From Paractinoplanes lichenicola (lineage in GTDB: Bacteria; Actinomycetota; Actinomycetes; Mycobacteriales; Micromonosporaceae), in contig NZ_JAENHO010000001.1 of the NCBI RefSeq assembly GCF_016785085.1, positions 558,001-622,000 of the forward strand: 64,000 nt of DNA. The letters run 5' to 3'. The position numbers were made by a program, and so were the translations under genes. The notes under the pieces are model-generated. The model made no database searches and was not told the DNA's origin. It worked only from the letters and a program-made list of their open reading frames with translations. Numbering within the stretch: the first letter of the stretch is position 1; the number at the start of each line of letters is the position of its first letter. Positions 15,752-25,278 of the stretch are shown here, one piece after another.

Positions 15752-18385
15752 TCAGGACAGGCGGGTGCGCACCTCGGCCGCGTTGGCGTGGCCGAGTTCC
15801 TCGTAGAGGCCGAGCGCCTCCCGCCAGGCCGCCGTCGCCAACGCCTCGTGCCCGCGGTCGCGGTGCACGTCGCCCAGGTGGACCAGCGTGTCGGCCACCC
15901 AGTAGAGGTCGCCGACCCGGCGGTACAGCTCCAGCGCCGTCGCGTAGCACTCGATCGCGGCGTCGTGCTCGCCCATACCGTGGCGGATGAAGCCGAGGCT
16001 GTCCCAGATGGCGGCCCGGATGTCCTCGTCGCTCTCCTCCGCCAGCGCCAGGGCCCGTTCGCAGGCCTCGAGCGCCCCGGCGAAGTCGCCCAGCTGCGCG
16101 CGGTAGAAGCCGATCGTGTTGAGCGTGTTGACGCTCGAATGGTCGGACAGTTCCAGGGCCCGTTCCGCGTGGGTCAGGGCCTCGCGCATCCGGCCCTGCC
16201 GCTCCCGCAGGATCGCCATCTCGTGGTGCACCTGGGACTGCCCGCGGGTGTCGCCGGCCCGTTCGTAGACCTCGAGCGAGAGCCCGTAGTGCCGGTCGGC
16301 CTCGGCGGCCCGGTCCAGCAGGGTCCACGCCCGGGCCAGCCGGTAGTGCGCGTACGCCCGGGCCGGCTCGTCGCGCACCGTGGCCAGCGCCGCCTCCCAC
16401 ACGGTGACCAGGTCGTGCCACGGGCCCTGGCGATAGAGGTAGGTGTCCAGCGTCCAGGCCACCTGCCAGGGCCGGTCGCCGCCGGTGCGGGCGGCCCACG
16501 CGAGCAGCACGGCCCGTTCCGCGGCGAACCAGCGCATGGCCGCCGCGGCGTCGGCGAGGCCCGCCGCGGGCTCGATCGGCAGGATCGGCGCGAACCGGGC
16601 GGGCGCCAGCAGCTTCGCCCCGGCGGCGGCCAGGCCGAGATAGTGGTCGAGCAGCCGGGCCGCCGCCTCGTCGCGCGCGCCCGGGTCGGTCTCCAGTTCC
16701 TCCGCGTACGCCCGCATGAGGTCGTGCAGGCGATACCGGCCCGGCGTGTGCTCGGTGATCAGGCTCGCCCGGGCCAGCTCGGCCAGCTCCTCGGCGTGCC
16801 CCACGGCCGCGGGCGTGAAATCCGGGCCCGGATGCGCGCCGAGCAGCCGGAACAACCGCGCCGCGGCCGGGCTGAGCGCCTCGTACGACCAGGAGAACAC
16901 CGCCCGTACGTCGGTGCCGGGGGTGTCGCCGGTCAGCGTGGACCACCGCTCCCGGGTGCCGGCCAGCCCGTCGGCCAGCGCCGCCAGGCCGAGCCGGGGC
17001 TGCATGACCGCGTGCGCGACGGCCAGCGTGAGGGCCAGCGGCAGCCGCGCGCACAGCCCGATGATGGCGTCCCCGGCCGCGGGCTCTGCACCCGTACGGT
17101 CCGGGCCGAGCCGGCGGTCCAGCAGCTCCCGCGCCTCGGCCGGGCTGAGCACGTCGAGCCACAACGGGTGGGCGCCGTCCGCCGCGACCAGCCCGGTGAG
17201 CTGATTGCGGCTGGTCACCACGGTCATGCAGGAACCGGCCCCGGGCAGCAGCGGGCGCACCTGGTCGCTGTCGCGGGCGTTGTCGAGCACCAGCACGAGC
17301 CGCTTGCCCGCGAGCCGGCTGCGCAGCAGGGCCGACTGCGCGGCGGGCTCGGCCGGGATGCGCGGGGCGGGCACGCCGAGCGCGCCGAGGAAGCCGCGGA
17401 CCGCCTCGCCCGGGTCCATCGCCGTGCCGTCCGGGCCGAACCCGCGCAGGTCGACGTAGAGCTGGCCGTCGGGGAAGCGGGCGGCCGCCCGGTGCGCCCA
17501 GTGCAGGGCCAGCGCGGTCTTGCCCACCCCGGCCGAGCCGCCGACGACCGCGAGCGTGGGCACCTTGTCGAGCGTGGCCAGCGCCTCGGCCCGCCCGGCG
17601 AACCCGGCGACGTCGGCCGGCAGCTGGGCCGGCGCCGGCTCGGCCGGGCCCGTGGCCGCGTCACCGTTGCTGGTCAGCACGGCGGCGTGGGCGGCCTGGG
17701 TGGCCGGGGCAGGGTCGGCCCCGAGCTCGTCGGCGAGCCGGCGGCGCAGCGCCTCGTACTGGCCGAGCGCGTCGGCGGTGCGGCCGATCGCGTGCAGCGC
17801 CCGCATCAGCGCGACCGCGACCGGCTCGACCAGCGGCTGCTCCTGCACGAGCGCGCCCAGCGGCCCGATCACCGCGACCGGATCCTCCACCTCGGCCCAG
17901 GCCACGACGGCGGCCAGGCGCTCCCTGTCCCAGGCGGCGCGCATCGAGGCGGCCCACTCGCCGGCCAGCCCGGCCAGGGGTTCGCCCCGCCACAGCCCGA
18001 CGGCCTCGCGCAGCCGGCCGAGATCGCCGTGCGCCTGATCGGCCAGCGCGCGGAAACGCAGCAGGTCGACCCGGTCGGCGGGCAGGTCGAGCAGGTAGCC
18101 GCCGGAGCGGCGGACCAGCGGGTCGGCCCCGCCGCGGCGCAGGGCGGCCCGCACCCGGGCCAGATGCGACTGCAGCGTGTGCCGGGCCCGGGCCGGGGCG
18201 GCCTCGCCCCAGACACGGTCGATCAGCGTCTCGGCGGTGACCACCCGCCCGGCGTCACAGGCCAGCGCGGCCAGCACCGCGCGCTGACGCGGCTCCCCGA
18301 CCGGCAGGGGTCGTGAGCCGGCCCAGAGCTCGACCGGACCCAGCAGGCGCACCTCGAGCACAGCACTCCCGGCGACATGAGACAT
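15752..18385 (-). CDS. AfsR-like SARP regulator with NB-ARC ATPase and TPR domains
   Basis: 877 aa with full AfsR architecture: a winged-helix OmpR-type DNA-binding domain (about 10-100, ELWAGSRPLPVGEPRQRAVL), a bacterial transcriptional activation domain (about 105-250), an NB-ARC ATPase (P-loop GGSAGVGKTAL near 285; Walker B LVLVLDN), and C-terminal tetratricopeptide repeats (about 640-870, e.g. AERALELSDHSS, ACERALALAEES). Such proteins activate secondary-metabolite or stress genes by binding direct repeats, with the ATPase/TPR part as sensor. The start is ATG 18385. Downstream on the same strand are the 16-codon gene and the MFS exporter, likely targets. Confidence 0.93.
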   Translation of the reverse strand: MSHVAGSAVLEVRLLGPVELWAGSRPLPVGEPRQRAVLAALACDAGRVVTAETLIDRVWGEAAPARARHTLQSHLARVRAALRRGGADPLVRRSGGYLLDLPADRVDLLRFRALADQAHGDLGRLREAVGLWRGEPLAGLAGEWAASMRAAWDRERLAAVVAWAEVEDPVAVIGPLGALVQEQPLVEPVAVALMRALHAIGRTADALGQYEALRRRLADELGADPAPATQAAHAAVLTSNGDAATGPAEPAPAQLPADVAGFAGRAEALATLDKVPTLAVVGGSAGVGKTALALHWAHRAAARFPDGQLYVDLRGFGPDGTAMDPGEAVRGFLGALGVPAPRIPAEPAAQSALLRSRLAGKRLVLVLDNARDSDQVRPLLPGAGSCMTVVTSRNQLTGLVAADGAHPLWLDVLSPAEARELLDRRLGPDRTGAEPAAGDAIIGLCARLPLALTLAVAHAVMQPRLGLAALADGLAGTRERWSTLTGDTPGTDVRAVFSWSYEALSPAAARLFRLLGAHPGPDFTPAAVGHAEELAELARASLITEHTPGRYRLHDLMRAYAEELETDPGARDEAAARLLDHYLGLAAAGAKLLAPARFAPILPIEPAAGLADAAAAMRWFAAERAVLLAWAARTGGDRPWQVAWTLDTYLYRQGPWHDLVTVWEAALATVRDEPARAYAHYRLARAWTLLDRAAEADRHYGLSLEVYERAGDTRGQSQVHHEMAILRERQGRMREALTHAERALELSDHSSVNTLNTIGFYRAQLGDFAGALEACERALALAEESDEDIRAAIWDSLGFIRHGMGEHDAAIECYATALELYRRVGDLYWVADTLVHLGDVHRDRGHEALATAAWREALGLYEELGHANAAEVRTRLS

Positions 18386-18423
18386 CCACCCGCAACGATC
18401 TCACACGCGCGAAAGGCGGCCGG

Positions 18424-18930
18424 TCAGCCGGGGGCGATCGGCAGGCGCTCCCCCGCCAGCAGGCGCCGACCGGCCATGACCTTGGCGTCGGTCGGGTCGT
18501 CGAGGTGCCACAGCCGGGCCAGCTTCTCGGCCTCGGCCCAGTGGTAGCCGGCGTTGAAGAACGCGTCCAGCTCGCGCCGGCCCGGGATCTCCTCTTCCGT
18601 TTTCGACGGTGTGGGCGCGGGGGCGGCTTTTGACGGTGAGGGGTCGGCGGGGCGTGCCGCCGGGCTGGTGACCTGCGGCGTCGCCGTTCCGCCCTGCAGG
18701 AAGTCGTGCATCTGGACCAAACCGGCCATCAATCCGACCCCGAGCACCGCGCTGCCGGCCGACTGCGCGATCCGGCGCCGCCGCCGGTACGACAGCGACA
18801 ACTCCTGCACACGCGCATACACCACGGCGGCATCCGTCGGCAGCCGCTCGCCCTCGGCCATACCCTCGCGGATGCCGTCGTCGAACTGGTTCACGCTTCC
18901 TAAGACGTACGCGGGAAGGATTCTGTGCAT
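18424..18930 (-). CDS. Hypothetical single-pass membrane protein
   Basis: 168 aa from ATG 18930; a GTG at 18999 gives a 191-aa version and neither has a clear ribosome site. A soluble N-terminal part of about 50 residues ends in RRRRR, then one hydrophobic helix (SAVLGVGLMAGLV), a Pro/Ser/Ala linker (about 85-110) and a C-terminal outside domain of about 55 residues (ELDAFFNAGYHWAEAEKLARLW). By the positive-inside rule the N-terminus is cytoplasmic. The layout resembles small anti-sigma-like or regulator-linked proteins, but I do not recognise a family. It lies 39 bp upstream of the AfsR-like gene on the same strand and is probably transcribed with it. Confidence 0.65.
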   Translation of the reverse strand: MHRILPAYVLGSVNQFDDGIREGMAEGERLPTDAAVVYARVQELSLSYRRRRRIAQSAGSAVLGVGLMAGLVQMHDFLQGGTATPQVTSPAARPADPSPSKAAPAPTPSKTEEEIPGRRELDAFFNAGYHWAEAEKLARLWHLDDPTDAKVMAGRRLLAGERLPIAPG

Positions 18931-19068
18931 CGGCGGGGCGCCCGGCTCACGTCTGTCGATCTTCCGACCACAAAGGACACGATCCGATACCAACCTCACC
19001 CACGCTGGCTGTGAGTGGTTAATGTCTCGCCAACGGTGACCAGCGACACGGGTCTATGAGGTGAGCGA

Positions 19069-20745
19069 ATGCGTGCATCACGAATGCGGGCGACGAGGCT
19101 CCGGGCGGTCATCGCCGCCGGCGCCGTAACGGCACTGACGATCGGGCTGGCCGGCTGCGCGGACAGCGATCGCGACAACGGCGGCGGGGAGGGCTCGGCC
19201 AGCGGCGGCACGTTCATCTTCGCCGGCGCGGGCGACCCGAAGAACTTCGACCCGATCTTCAACGACGACGGCGAGTCGTTCCGGCCGATCCGGCAGCTGT
19301 ACGACACCCTCGTCACCCACAAGCCCGGCACCGCCGAGCTGGTCGGCGGCCTGGCCGAGAGCTGGGAGAACGACCCGAGCGGCAAGGTCTGGACGTTCAA
19401 GCTGCGCCAGGGGGTCAAGTTCCACGACGGCACCGCGCTCGACGCGACGGCGGTCTGCGCGAACTTCGACCGCTGGTACAACATGAAGGGCGAGGCCGCC
19501 CAGTCCCAGATGATCTATTACCAGGACGTCTTCGGCGGGTTCGCGGGCAGCCCCGACGCGGTCTACGACAACTGCAAGGCGCAGGACGCCTCGACCGCGG
19601 TCGTGACCATGAAGAAGTACAAGGGCGCCTTCCCGGGCGCGTTCGCGCTGACCGCGTTCTCGATCGTCAGCCCCGAGGCGATCAAGAAGTACGACGGTGA
19701 CACGGTGACGCAGAACGGCGACTCGTTCTCGTACAGCGCCTTCGCCAACGAGCACCCGACCGGCACCGGCGCTTTCACGTACGGGGGCTGGAACAAGGCC
19801 ACCGGCGAGATCACGCTGAACAAGAACCCGGACTTCTGGGGCGACAAGGCCAAGGTCGACAAGATGATCATCAAGATCATCAAGGATGAGAACACGCGGA
19901 AGCAGGAGCTGCGCGCGGGCACGGTGCAGGCGATCGACTATCCGGCCCCGGCCGACCGCAAGGCGCTGGCGGGCGAGGGTTACAAGGTGCTCGACCGGCC
20001 CGCCTTCAACATCCTCTATCTGGGCATCAACCAGAAGAACCCCAAGCTCAAAGACCTGCGCGTACGCCAGGCGATCGCGTACGCCCTCAACCGCGCGCAA
20101 CTGGTGCAGACCAAGGGCCCGGGCGGCGCCGCGGTGGCCGACCAGTTCCTGCCCAGCACCGTGCTCGGCTACGCCCCGGACGTGCAGAAGTACGAATACA
20201 ACGTCGACAAGGCCAAGCAGCTGCTCAGCGAGGCGGGCGCGACCGGGCTGACGCTCAACTTCTACTACCCGACCGAGGTCACCCGGCCGTACATGCCGAA
20301 CCCGCAGGAGATCTTCACCGTGCTGGCGAACGACCTGCAGGCGGCCGGCATCAAGGTCAACGGCGTCCCGCGGCCCTGGAACGGCGGCTTCAAGGACGAC
20401 GTGCAGCAGTTCGGCAAGCAGGACCTGCACATCCTGGGCTGGACGGGCGACTACAACGACCCGGGCAACTTCGTCGGCACGTTCTTCGGCCGGGCCAAGC
20501 CCGAGTTCGGCGACGACGCGATGACCGAGATGTTCACCGCCATCGGCAAGGCCGACGCGACGGTCGACCAGGCCGGCAAGAAGACGGCGTTCGAGCAGGT
20601 CAACCGCGATCTGGCCAGCAAGTGGCTGCCGGCCGTGCCGATCTGGCACGCCCCGCCGGCCGTGGTCACGACCAAGAACGTCGAGGGCCTGGTGCCGAGT
20701 CCGCTGACCGCCGAGACGTTCAACACGGTCTCGCTCACCAAGTAG
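19069..20745 (+). CDS. Peptide/oligopeptide ABC transporter substrate-binding lipoprotein
   Basis: 558 aa family 5 extracellular solute-binding protein (DppA/OppA type). Residues 1-30 are a lipoprotein signal with lipobox LAGC. The mature part has the family segments GGTFIFAGAGDPKNFDPIF, LAESWENDPSGKVWTFKLRQGVKFHDGTAL and LRVRQAIAYALNR. GAGG lies upstream of ATG 19069. It captures peptides or related solutes outside the membrane and delivers them to the permease encoded next. It is the first of five genes in a complete transporter operon; a strong hairpin after its stop probably leaves it more abundant than the other subunits. Confidence 0.93.
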   Translation: MRASRMRATRLRAVIAAGAVTALTIGLAGCADSDRDNGGGEGSASGGTFIFAGAGDPKNFDPIFNDDGESFRPIRQLYDTLVTHKPGTAELVGGLAESWENDPSGKVWTFKLRQGVKFHDGTALDATAVCANFDRWYNMKGEAAQSQMIYYQDVFGGFAGSPDAVYDNCKAQDASTAVVTMKKYKGAFPGAFALTAFSIVSPEAIKKYDGDTVTQNGDSFSYSAFANEHPTGTGAFTYGGWNKATGEITLNKNPDFWGDKAKVDKMIIKIIKDENTRKQELRAGTVQAIDYPAPADRKALAGEGYKVLDRPAFNILYLGINQKNPKLKDLRVRQAIAYALNRAQLVQTKGPGGAAVADQFLPSTVLGYAPDVQKYEYNVDKAKQLLSEAGATGLTLNFYYPTEVTRPYMPNPQEIFTVLANDLQAAGIKVNGVPRPWNGGFKDDVQQFGKQDLHILGWTGDYNDPGNFVGTFFGRAKPEFGDDAMTEMFTAIGKADATVDQAGKKTAFEQVNRDLASKWLPAVPIWHAPPAVVTTKNVEGLVPSPLTAETFNTVSLTK

Positions 20746-20754
20746 GTCTGCTGC

Positions 20755-20782
20755 GGCCCGGCCCCCGCCGCGGGGCCGGGCC
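20755..20782 (+). terminator. Intra-operon hairpin after the binding-protein gene
   Basis: GGCCCGGCCCC pairs perfectly with GGGGCCGGGCC across a short loop, 10 bases after the stop. In ABC operons such a hairpin partly ends transcription or protects the upstream mRNA, giving excess binding protein. The downstream genes are close, so read-through is expected. Confidence 0.7.
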
Positions 20783-20812
20783 TTCCGGCGTGAACAAAGG
20801 ATTCGTCATCGC

Positions 20813-21820
20813 ATGGTGAGAGTCATCCTGCGCCGCCTGATCCAGCTCGTCGTCACCCTGATCGCCCTGACGACCCTGGTCTTCTTCTGGCTGCGCAGCC
20901 TGCCCGGCGGGCCGGTCGACGCGCTGCTGGGCGAGCGCGCGACCCCGCAGACCCGCGAGCTGCTGACCCGGGCCCTCGGCTACGACCAGCCGATCTGGGT
21001 GCAGTACGGCCGCTTCCTCAAGAACGTCGTCACCGGCAACTTCGGCAATTCCATCCGTACGGGCGAGCCCGTCACCGACGTGATCAGCCGAGCCTTCCCG
21101 GCCACCGTCGAGCTGTCCGTCGCCGCCATCATCATCGCGGTCGGGCTGGGCGTCCCGCTGGGCTACCTCGCGGCCCGGCACCGCGGCCGGCTGCTCGACA
21201 ACACGACCATCATCGTCACCCTGGTCGGCATCTCGATCCCGATCTTCTTCCTGGGCTACCTGCTCAAGGACTGGCTGACCCAGGGCCTGCACATCTTCCC
21301 GCCCTCGGGCCGGATCAGCACCGGCATGGACAACACCGACGTGACCGGGTTCTTCGTGCTCGACGGGCTGCTGACCCGGGAGCTGGACGCCTCGGCCGAC
21401 GCGCTCTGGCATCTGGTGCTGCCCGCCCTCACCCTCGCCACGATCCCGCTGGCGATCATCATCCGGATCACCCGGGCCAGCGTGCTCGACGTGCTCGACG
21501 AGGACTACATCCGTACGGCGGACGCCAAGGGCCTGCGCAACCCGACCATCCGCAAGCGGCACGTGCTGCGCAACGCCCTGCTGCCGGTGGTCACGATCAT
21601 CGGGTTGCAGACCGGGGCGCTGCTGGCCGGCGCGGTGCTGACCGAGAAGGTCTACAACTGGGGCGGGCTCGGCACGCTGATCACCGACTCGATCGGCGGC
21701 AGCCGCGACTATCCCGTGCTGCAGGCGCTGATCCTGCTCGCGGCGGCCGTCTTCGTCGTGGTCAATCTGGTGGTCGACCTCTCGTACGCGATCATCGACC
21801 CGAGGGTGCGTGTGCGGTGA
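20813..21820 (+). CDS. Peptide ABC transporter permease, DppB-like
   Basis: 335 aa inner-membrane permease with about six helices. It starts MVRVILRRLIQLVVTLIALTTLVFFWLR, typical of DppB/OppB, and carries the EAA-loop region YIRTADAKGLRNPTIRKRHVLRNALLP (about 235-262) that docks on the ATPases. It pairs with the next gene's product to form the channel. Its stop overlaps the GTG start of the next permease (GTGA). Confidence 0.93.
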   Translation: MVRVILRRLIQLVVTLIALTTLVFFWLRSLPGGPVDALLGERATPQTRELLTRALGYDQPIWVQYGRFLKNVVTGNFGNSIRTGEPVTDVISRAFPATVELSVAAIIIAVGLGVPLGYLAARHRGRLLDNTTIIVTLVGISIPIFFLGYLLKDWLTQGLHIFPPSGRISTGMDNTDVTGFFVLDGLLTRELDASADALWHLVLPALTLATIPLAIIIRITRASVLDVLDEDYIRTADAKGLRNPTIRKRHVLRNALLPVVTIIGLQTGALLAGAVLTEKVYNWGGLGTLITDSIGGSRDYPVLQALILLAAAVFVVVNLVVDLSYAIIDPRVRVR

Positions 21821-22773
21821 CCTCAGGTGGCATCTCGGCCCTCTCCGACCACAAGCGCCGCCGGATCGACGAGCTCATTTCCCGTACGTCCGAGACGGGC
21901 GGGGTCAGCCTGCTGCGTGACGCCGGTCGCCGGTTGGTGCGCAACCCCACCGCGGTCGTCGGCGCCGTCATCATCCTGCTCTTCCTGGTCATCGCGATCT
22001 TCGCCCCGCTCGTGGCGCCGCACGACCCGGTGCAGCGCTTCCCCGAGCTGACCCAGAATCTGACCGTCGACAGCATCCCGGGCGCGACCGCCGGCCACCC
22101 GCTGGGCAGCGACCCGCTCGGCCGCGACTTCGCCTCCCGCATGATCTTCGGTGCCCGCCAGACGCTGTTCGTGGGCGTGCTCGCCACGCTCATCGGCCTG
22201 CTGATCGGCGTGCTGCTGGGCGCGATCGCGGGGGCCGTCGGCGGCTGGCTCGACGTGCTGATCATGCGGCTGACCGACGTGATGCTGGCCCTGCCGAGCC
22301 TGCTGCTGGCGATCACCCTGGTCGCCCTGGCCAGCCGGTCCACCCAATGGACGGTGATCATCGCGGTGGCGGTGGTCAACGTGCCGATCTTCGCCCGGCT
22401 GCTGCGCGGGTCGATGCTGGCCCAGCGCGAGAGCGACCACGTGCTGGCCGCCCGCGCGCTCGGCGTCAAGCGGCACACCATCGTGCTGCGGCACATGCTG
22501 CCCAACTCGCTGACCGCCGTGATCGTGCAGGCCACGCTGACCTTCGCGGTGGCGATCCTGGACGCGGCCGCGCTGTCGTTCCTGGGCCTCGGCGACCCCG
22601 ACATCAACCGGGCCGAGTGGGGCCTGATGCTGGGCGTCGACGGCGTGCGGTATTTCGAGGTCCGCCCCGAACTGGCCTACTTCCCGGCCCTGGCCATCAT
22701 CCTCGTCGCCCTCGGCTTCACCCTGCTCGGCGAGAGCATCCGTGAGGCGCTCGACCCGAAGAACAGGCGGTGA
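21817..22773 (+). CDS. Peptide ABC transporter permease, DppC-like
   Basis: 318 aa with the DppC/OppC N-terminal extension before helix 1, then LVRNPTAVVGAVIILLFLVIAIFAPLVAPHDP. LGSDPLGRDFASRMIFGARQT is the diagnostic DppC signature. The EAA loop is DHVLAARALGVKRHTIVLRHMLPN (about 210-230). GTG 21817 overlaps the preceding stop. The gene is followed after 6 bases by the first ATPase gene. Confidence 0.93.
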   Translation: MTSGGISALSDHKRRRIDELISRTSETGGVSLLRDAGRRLVRNPTAVVGAVIILLFLVIAIFAPLVAPHDPVQRFPELTQNLTVDSIPGATAGHPLGSDPLGRDFASRMIFGARQTLFVGVLATLIGLLIGVLLGAIAGAVGGWLDVLIMRLTDVMLALPSLLLAITLVALASRSTQWTVIIAVAVVNVPIFARLLRGSMLAQRESDHVLAARALGVKRHTIVLRHMLPNSLTAVIVQATLTFAVAILDAAALSFLGLGDPDINRAEWGLMLGVDGVRYFEVRPELAYFPALAIILVALGFTLLGESIREALDPKNRR

Positions 22774-22779
22774 TCAGAG

Positions 22780-23763
22780 GTGCCTCTGCTGGACGTACGG
22801 GATCTCTCGGTGGTGTTCAATCGCCGGGGAACCAAGCCCGTCACCGCGGTCGACGGCGTCAGCTTCACGGTGGAACCCGGCCAGACGGTCGGGCTGGTCG
22901 GCGAATCGGGCTGCGGCAAGTCGGTGACGAGCCTCGCGATCATGGGCCTGCTCCCCCGCCGCGGCAACAAGGTCACCGGCGAGGTCCGCTTCGACGACAC
23001 CGACCTGCTCAAGCTGCGCCCGCAAGACCTGCGCGACTGGCGCGGCCGCGACATCGGCATGATCTTCCAGGACCCGCTGTCGTCGCTCAACCCGGTGCTC
23101 CCGCTCGGCATCCAAGTGGCCGAGGTGCTCGAACGCCACCAGGGCCGCACCCGGCAGGCCGCGCTGCGTGAGGCCCGGGGCCTGCTCGACGCGGTCGGCA
23201 TCCCCGACCCGCAACGCCGGCTCAAGGACTACCCCCACCAGCTCTCCGGCGGCATGCGGCAACGGGCACTGATCGCGATCGCCCTGGCCTGCAAGCCCCG
23301 CCTGCTGATCGCCGACGAGCCGACCACCGCGCTCGACGTCACCATCCAGGCCCAGATCCTCACCCTGCTCAAGGAGCTGGTCGACGACTCCGGCACCGCG
23401 CTGGTCATGATCACCCACGACCTGGGCGTGGTGGCCGGGCTCTGCGACACGGTCAACGTCCTGTACGCGGGCAAGGTGGTCGAACGGGCCTACCGCCACC
23501 ACCTGTTCGCCGAGCCCCGCCACCCGTACACGGATGGTCTGTTGCAGTCGGTGCCCCGGCTCGACGTGGACCGTGGCCGGCGGCTGCACCAGATCCGTGG
23601 CTCGGTCAGCGACAACATCCCGTGGCCGGAGGGCTGCGCCTTCGCCCCCCGCTGCGACCGCGTGATCGACGACTGCATCGGTTCTGTCGTGCCGCTGGAA
23701 CCCACTTTCCGCGGCGGCGCGTTGCGCTGTGCCAACCCCGTCCCGCTGGAGGTGCCCGCGTGA
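22780..23763 (+). CDS. Peptide ABC transporter ATPase, DppD-like
   Basis: 327 aa cytoplasmic ATPase. Walker A is GESGCGKS (about 43-50), the signature motif is LSGGMRQR, Walker B is [12 protein letters not shown] and the switch His lies in MITHDLGVV. The C-terminal oligopeptide-transporter region ([12 protein letters not shown]...) has the conserved Cys residues that may bind an iron-sulfur cluster in some family members. GTG start at 22780 behind AGAGG. Its stop overlaps the GTG of the second ATPase gene. Confidence 0.94.
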   Translation: MPLLDVRDLSVVFNRRGTKPVTAVDGVSFTVEPGQTVGLVGESGCGKSVTSLAIMGLLPRRGNKVTGEVRFDDTDLLKLRPQDLRDWRGRDIGMIFQDPLSSLNPVLPLGIQVAEVLERHQGRTRQAALREARGLLDAVGIPDPQRRLKDYPHQLSGGMRQRALIAIALACKPRLLIADEPTTALDVTIQAQILTLLKELVDDSGTALVMITHDLGVVAGLCDTVNVLYAGKVVERAYRHHLFAEPRHPYTDGLLQSVPRLDVDRGRRLHQIRGSVSDNIPWPEGCAFAPRCDRVIDDCIGSVVPLEPTFRGGALRCANPVPLEVPA

Positions 23764-24851
23764 CCGACACGCTGGTCTCGCTCGACAACCTCAAAGTCCA
23801 CTTCCCGATCAAGAGCGGACTGCTGTTCGACCGTACGGTCGGGCACGTGTACGCCGTCGACGGGGTGTCACTGTCGATCGCGCGCGGCCAGACTTATGGA
23901 CTGGTCGGCGAATCCGGCTGCGGCAAGTCGACCCTGGGCCGTGGACTCCTGCGGTTGGTCGAGCCCACAGCGGGCGGAATCACCTTCGACGGTACGGACG
24001 TGCGCGCTCTCTCGGGCGAACGCCTCCGCCAATTCCGGCGCCGTATGCAGATGGTGTTCCAGGATCCGATGTCGAGCCTTGATCCGCGGCAGTCGGTCGA
24101 GTCATTGCTTGTCGAGGGTCTGAAGGCGCACGGTCTGCAGGCCGACGCGTCCGCACGGCTGCGCTCCACGCTCGACTCGGTAGGCCTGCCGGTGTCGGCC
24201 CTGAACAAGTATCCCCACGAGTTCTCCGGCGGCCAGCGACAACGGATCGGCATCGCCCGCGCCCTGGTGCTGGGCCCCGAACTGATCGTGGCCGACGAGC
24301 CGGTGTCGGCGTTGGACGTGTCGATCCAGGCCCAGGTCGTCAACCTGCTCGACGACCTGCAGGAATCGCTGGGGCTGACCTACTTGGTGATCGCCCACGA
24401 CCTGGCGGTGATCCGGCACATTTCGGACACCATTGGCGTGATGTATCTGGGGGCGCTGGTCGAGGAGGCGGGGGCTGATCAGCTTTATGACCGGCCACTG
24501 CATCCCTATACGCGGGCCCTGTTGTCGGCCGTGCCCATCCCGGACCCGCAGGTGGAGGACCAGCGGGAACGGATGTTGCTGGCCGGTGACCTGCCCTCGC
24601 CGGCCAACCCACCGAGCGGCTGCCGCTTCCGCACGCGGTGCCCGTGGTCCCAGGAACGCTGCGCCTCCTCACGCCCCGAACTGCGGGTCTTCGACGCCTC
24701 GGGCCAACGCGTAGCCTGCCACTACGCCGAACAAATCCTCAGCGGCGAGCTGCGCCCCCACGAGGTCCACGCAGAACTGGTCCGCCCAGACTCAGACTCA
24801 GACGTCGCCGGCGAGTTGATCCCGACCCAGCCCGATCTCCCTACGCCTTAG
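23760..24851 (+). CDS. Peptide ABC transporter ATPase, DppF-like
   Basis: 363 aa from GTG 23760 (GTGA overlap with the DppD-like stop). Walker A is GESGCGKST, signature FSGGQRQR, Walker [13 protein letters not shown], switch His in VIAHDLAVI, and a C-terminal oligo_HPY domain with Cys residues ([14 protein letters not shown]). It forms the heterodimeric motor with the preceding ATPase. It ends the operon; I see no strong hairpin after it. Confidence 0.94.
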   Translation: MTDTLVSLDNLKVHFPIKSGLLFDRTVGHVYAVDGVSLSIARGQTYGLVGESGCGKSTLGRGLLRLVEPTAGGITFDGTDVRALSGERLRQFRRRMQMVFQDPMSSLDPRQSVESLLVEGLKAHGLQADASARLRSTLDSVGLPVSALNKYPHEFSGGQRQRIGIARALVLGPELIVADEPVSALDVSIQAQVVNLLDDLQESLGLTYLVIAHDLAVIRHISDTIGVMYLGALVEEAGADQLYDRPLHPYTRALLSAVPIPDPQVEDQRERMLLAGDLPSPANPPSGCRFRTRCPWSQERCASSRPELRVFDASGQRVACHYAEQILSGELRPHEVHAELVRPDSDSDVAGELIPTQPDLPTP

Positions 24852-24905
24852 AGTCCGTATCGCGTTTCCGGAAAGCCATCGCGGGAGTCTCGGTAGCCTG
24901 TGCTC

Positions 24906-25172
24906 ATGCACCAGCCGCCAGCATTGGATGAGGATCTGGTGAAGCTGCTTCACGATCGTGGTGGTGTGGAGACCATCGTGACGCTCCAGGACGGTCGTTG
25001 CTTGGTCGTGTACGACATCGCTTGGGGATACGACATCGGCGAGCAGTGGGCTCACGTGACGACGAATGTCAGCCCCGGCCGGGAGGGCGCTGCTGTGGAC
25101 GTGTTCTCGACCAGCGAGGTGGCATCGTTGACTGATCCCGGCACCGCCCGGAGGATCTACACCGCTTCGTAG
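24906..25172 (+). CDS. Small hypothetical protein, 88 aa
   Basis: Unrecognised. It is a soluble alpha/beta-looking protein (LVKLLHDRGGVETIVTLQDGRCLVVYDIAWGYD) with no signal or membrane helix. Codon use is less GC-biased than its neighbours, which may mark recent arrival. The start is ATG 24906, or GTG two codons upstream. It stands alone 54 bp after the ABC operon and convergent with the methyltransferase gene. The 106 bp after it (25173-25278) hold nothing I can name. Confidence 0.6.
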   Translation: MHQPPALDEDLVKLLHDRGGVETIVTLQDGRCLVVYDIAWGYDIGEQWAHVTTNVSPGREGAAVDVFSTSEVASLTDPGTARRIYTAS

Positions 25173-25278
25173 CCAGCCGTTCGTCCAGCGGACCAGAGTT
25201 CGCCGGCAGGTGAGCACGCAAGCGAGTCTGACCCCGGCCTCGGTCCGGCGCTGCAGCTGACGTCGGTAGGCGTTGCGG

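Noticed and set aside
25173..25278. Possible gene remnant after the 88-aa hypothetical gene
   Set aside because: No frame, repeat or hairpin strong enough to call.
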